DNA of 8,691 nt from an uncultured Sphingomonas sp. (GTDB lineage: Bacteria; Pseudomonadota; Alphaproteobacteria; Sphingomonadales; Sphingomonadaceae): positions 1 through 8,691 of the forward strand of contig CAKTFL010000068.1 in NCBI GenBank assembly GCA_934555855.1, in the 5' to 3' direction. Positions 7,700-8,691 of the stretch are shown here, in pieces. The translations under genes and the position numbers were made by a program. How positions within the stretch are numbered: the stretch's first letter is position 1; each line of letters begins with the position of its first letter. The notes beneath the pieces were generated by a model. The model was given only the letters and a program-made list of their open reading frames with translations. It searched no databases and was not told the origin of the DNA.

Positions 7700-8448
7700 C
7701 CGATGGCGAACTGGCCCATGACATTGCCTCAGAGGCGGGCGCGTTGCTGCTTGCGCTGCGCCAACGGGGTGATTGCACAGGCAAGGCGCTGGGTGATCGC
7801 GGTGACCGGGAGGCCAACGAACTGATCCTCGCCCGGCTGTACGCGGCGAGACCCAGCGACTTCGTCCTGTCGGAGGAGTCGCGCGACGATCCGGGCCGTT
7901 GCGCGGCGTCCCGGGTGTGGATCGTGGATCCGCTCGACGGGACCCGCGAATATGCCGAGGGGCGAGACGATTGGGCCGTGCATGTCGCGCTGGCGATCGA
8001 CGGCAGGCCGGCCACGGGTGCTGTGGCCATCCCGTCGCGGAACCGGGTCTATGCCTCCGACCGCCCGACACAGCAGCCTCTTGCTGCCGCACCGCATCCG
8101 CGGCTGGTTGTCAGCCGCAGCCGTTGCCCGGATCTGGCGGTTCAGGTGGCGGAACGGCTGGGTGCCGAGACAATCGCCATGGGATCGGCAGGCGCCAAGG
8201 CCATGGCGGTGGTGGACGGCCGCGCAGACCTCTACCTACATGATGGCGGCCAATATGAATGGGACAATTGCGCCCCGGCTGCGGTTGCACTGGCGGCCGG
8301 CCTGCACGCCTCGCGCATCGATGGTGCGTCTCTTGTGTACAATTGTGAGAATCCGCTGCTGCCCGACCTGCTGATCTGTCGGCGCGAACTGGCGAAACCG
8401 GCGCTGGCCGCTATCCGGGCGGTAACAACGAGCAGCCGTCAGCGTTGA
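7696..8448 (+). CDS. cysQ: 3'(2'),5'-bisphosphate nucleotidase CysQ
   Basis: This member of the inositol monophosphatase superfamily has 250 residues counted from GTG 7696. The metal-binding set is present: Glu60/Glu61 in LSEESRDD, the DPLDGT motif with Asp78 and Asp81 in [16 protein letters not shown] (74-89), and Trp189-Asp190 in [10 protein letters not shown]. In this context it most likely removes the 3'-phosphate of PAP to give AMP, relieving product inhibition after PAPS is reduced; inositol phosphatase activity is an alternative. GTG 7696 is preferred because it overlaps the cysNC stop by 4 bases (GTGA) and has GGAG at 7683-7686 nine bases upstream. An in-frame GTG at 7681 would add five residues. 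The stretch GDREANELI followed by [12 protein letters not shown] resembles, from memory, the actinobacterial type of CysQ more than E. coli CysQ. Confidence 0.92.
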   Translation: MTDGELAHDIASEAGALLLALRQRGDCTGKALGDRGDREANELILARLYAARPSDFVLSEESRDDPGRCAASRVWIVDPLDGTREYAEGRDDWAVHVALAIDGRPATGAVAIPSRNRVYASDRPTQQPLAAAPHPRLVVSRSRCPDLAVQVAERLGAETIAMGSAGAKAMAVVDGRADLYLHDGGQYEWDNCAPAAVALAAGLHASRIDGASLVYNCENPLLPDLLICRRELAKPALAAIRAVTTSSRQR

Positions 8449-8450
8449 CG

Positions 8451-8494
8451 GGTTCGTCGGACGGCAACCTGGATCAGGCGCCGTCGGACGAGCC
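8451..8494 (+). other. Long imperfect hairpin just after cysQ
   Basis: Bases 8451-8464 (GGTTCGTCGGACGG) pair with 8481-8494 (CCGTCGGACGAGCC) over 14 positions, with one G-G mismatch and one G-T wobble. C8465-G8480 can extend the stem. The loop holds a second small stem, CCTG (8468-8471) with CAGG (8475-8478). The structure begins two bases after the cysQ TGA. No T-run follows it, so it is not a standard intrinsic terminator. It may protect the 3' end of the cys transcript or help termination; this is inferred from the pairing only. Confidence 0.55.
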
Positions 8495-8580
8495 GAGCGA
8501 AACTCCCCTCACCCGGCCTGGTATCGGGCCACCCTTGTACCGGCGACCCGGAACAGTTCGCTGTGACGATAAGGCCAAAG

Positions 8581-8613
8581 AAAAAGGGGCGGCTTTCGCC
8601 GCCCCTTGTATTT
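8581..8613. terminator. Strong intrinsic terminator, probably bidirectional
   Basis: A perfect 8-bp GC stem, GGGGCGGC (8586-8593) and GCCGCCCC (8598-8605), encloses a TTTC loop, and A-T pairs can extend it. On the + strand it is followed by TTGTATTT, a modest T-tract that would end the cysDNCQ transcript. On the minus strand it is followed by the complement of AAAGAAAAA (8577-8585), a strong T-tract that would end the tRNA-Arg transcript. It thus sits between two converging units. Confidence 0.88.
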
Positions 8614-8619
8614 CCACCG

Positions 8620-8635
8620 CTTTCCCTGGGGAAAG
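8620..8635 (-). other. Short stem-loop in the tRNA 3' trailer
   Basis: CTTTCC (8620-8625) pairs with GGAAAG (8630-8635) around a four-base loop. It lies one base beyond the encoded CCA of the minus-strand tRNA, so it would form in the trailer of the tRNA precursor. It may guide 3' trimming, but a six-base stem could also be chance. Confidence 0.3.
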
Positions 8636-8636
8636 T

Positions 8637-8691
8637 TGGCGCGCCCGGAACGATTCGAACGTCCGACCCTCAGATTCGTAGTCTGATGCTC
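8637..8691 (-). tRNA. tRNA-Arg (anticodon ACG), 3' part, cut by window edge
   Basis: Read on the minus strand, the sequence ends with an encoded CCA (complement of 8637-8639), discriminator G, and the acceptor 3' strand CGGGCGC (complement of 8641-8647). The T-arm is GGACG-TTCGAAT-CGTTC (8648-8664). The five-base variable loop is at 8665-8669. The anticodon arm TCAGA-CTACGAA-TCTGA (8670-8686) has the anticodon ACG at 8677-8679. A26 and the 3' strand of the D-stem (GAGC) reach the last base of the window, so the 5' half of the gene is missing. The A34 is normally edited to inosine to read CGU, CGC and CGA. The arms all pair correctly, so the gene appears intact as far as it can be seen. Confidence 0.95.

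Noticed and set aside
8445..8681. Possible 78-residue protein after cysQ
   Set aside because: It runs through the hairpin, the terminator and antisense across the tRNA. Its C-terminus (ARNDSNVRPSDS) is the familiar false translation of a tRNA complement.
8637..8691. tRNA-Arg as a mobile-element attachment site
   Set aside because: No integrase, phage gene or duplicated tRNA end is seen in this window, and the neighbouring genes are housekeeping.

Overview
The window looks like ordinary chromosome from a GC-rich alphaproteobacterium, most likely a sphingomonad. The grounds are the strongly GC-rich third codon positions, the protein sequences themselves (a fused CysN/CysC, a small membrane protein of a kind I associate with sphingomonads), and the tightly overlapping operons. 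The genus assignment is inferred from the sequence only. Every gene reads on the + strand except a tRNA cut by the right edge.

Layout. Bases 1-72 hold the last 23 codons of an unidentified upstream gene. Bases 113-4523 form a probable operon: a DUF481 outer-membrane beta-barrel protein, an M20 zinc amidohydrolase of the carboxypeptidase G2 type, arginine N-succinyltransferase (astA) and N-succinylarginine dihydrolase (astB). The last three genes overlap at stop/start junctions. A 76-residue putative membrane protein stands alone at 4600-4830. Bases 4887-8448 form a sulfate-activation operon: cysD, a cysN-cysC fusion and cysQ, also joined by stop/start overlaps. After cysQ come a long hairpin, a strong terminator that can work in both directions, and the 3' part of a tRNA-Arg(ACG) gene on the minus strand.

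How the genes work together. AstA and AstB carry out the first two steps of the arginine succinyltransferase (AST) pathway: arginine to N2-succinylarginine to N2-succinylornithine, CO2 and ammonia. No astC, astD or astE is visible here. The M20 hydrolase could remove the succinyl group from a pathway intermediate, but that is a hypothesis. CysD with the CysN part makes adenylyl sulfate (APS), the CysC part phosphorylates it to PAPS, and CysQ removes the PAP left after PAPS is used.

The most notable observation is in astB. An in-frame TAA at 4389-4391 stops the protein at 372 residues, yet the same frame continues for 43 more codons that read like the normal AstB C-terminus and end at a second TAA (4521-4523). 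This is either a recent nonsense mutation, a sequencing error, or (less likely) readthrough. The catalytic residues all lie before the early stop. I saw no mobile element, CRISPR array, phage gene or defence system, and no clear sign of a wholly new system.
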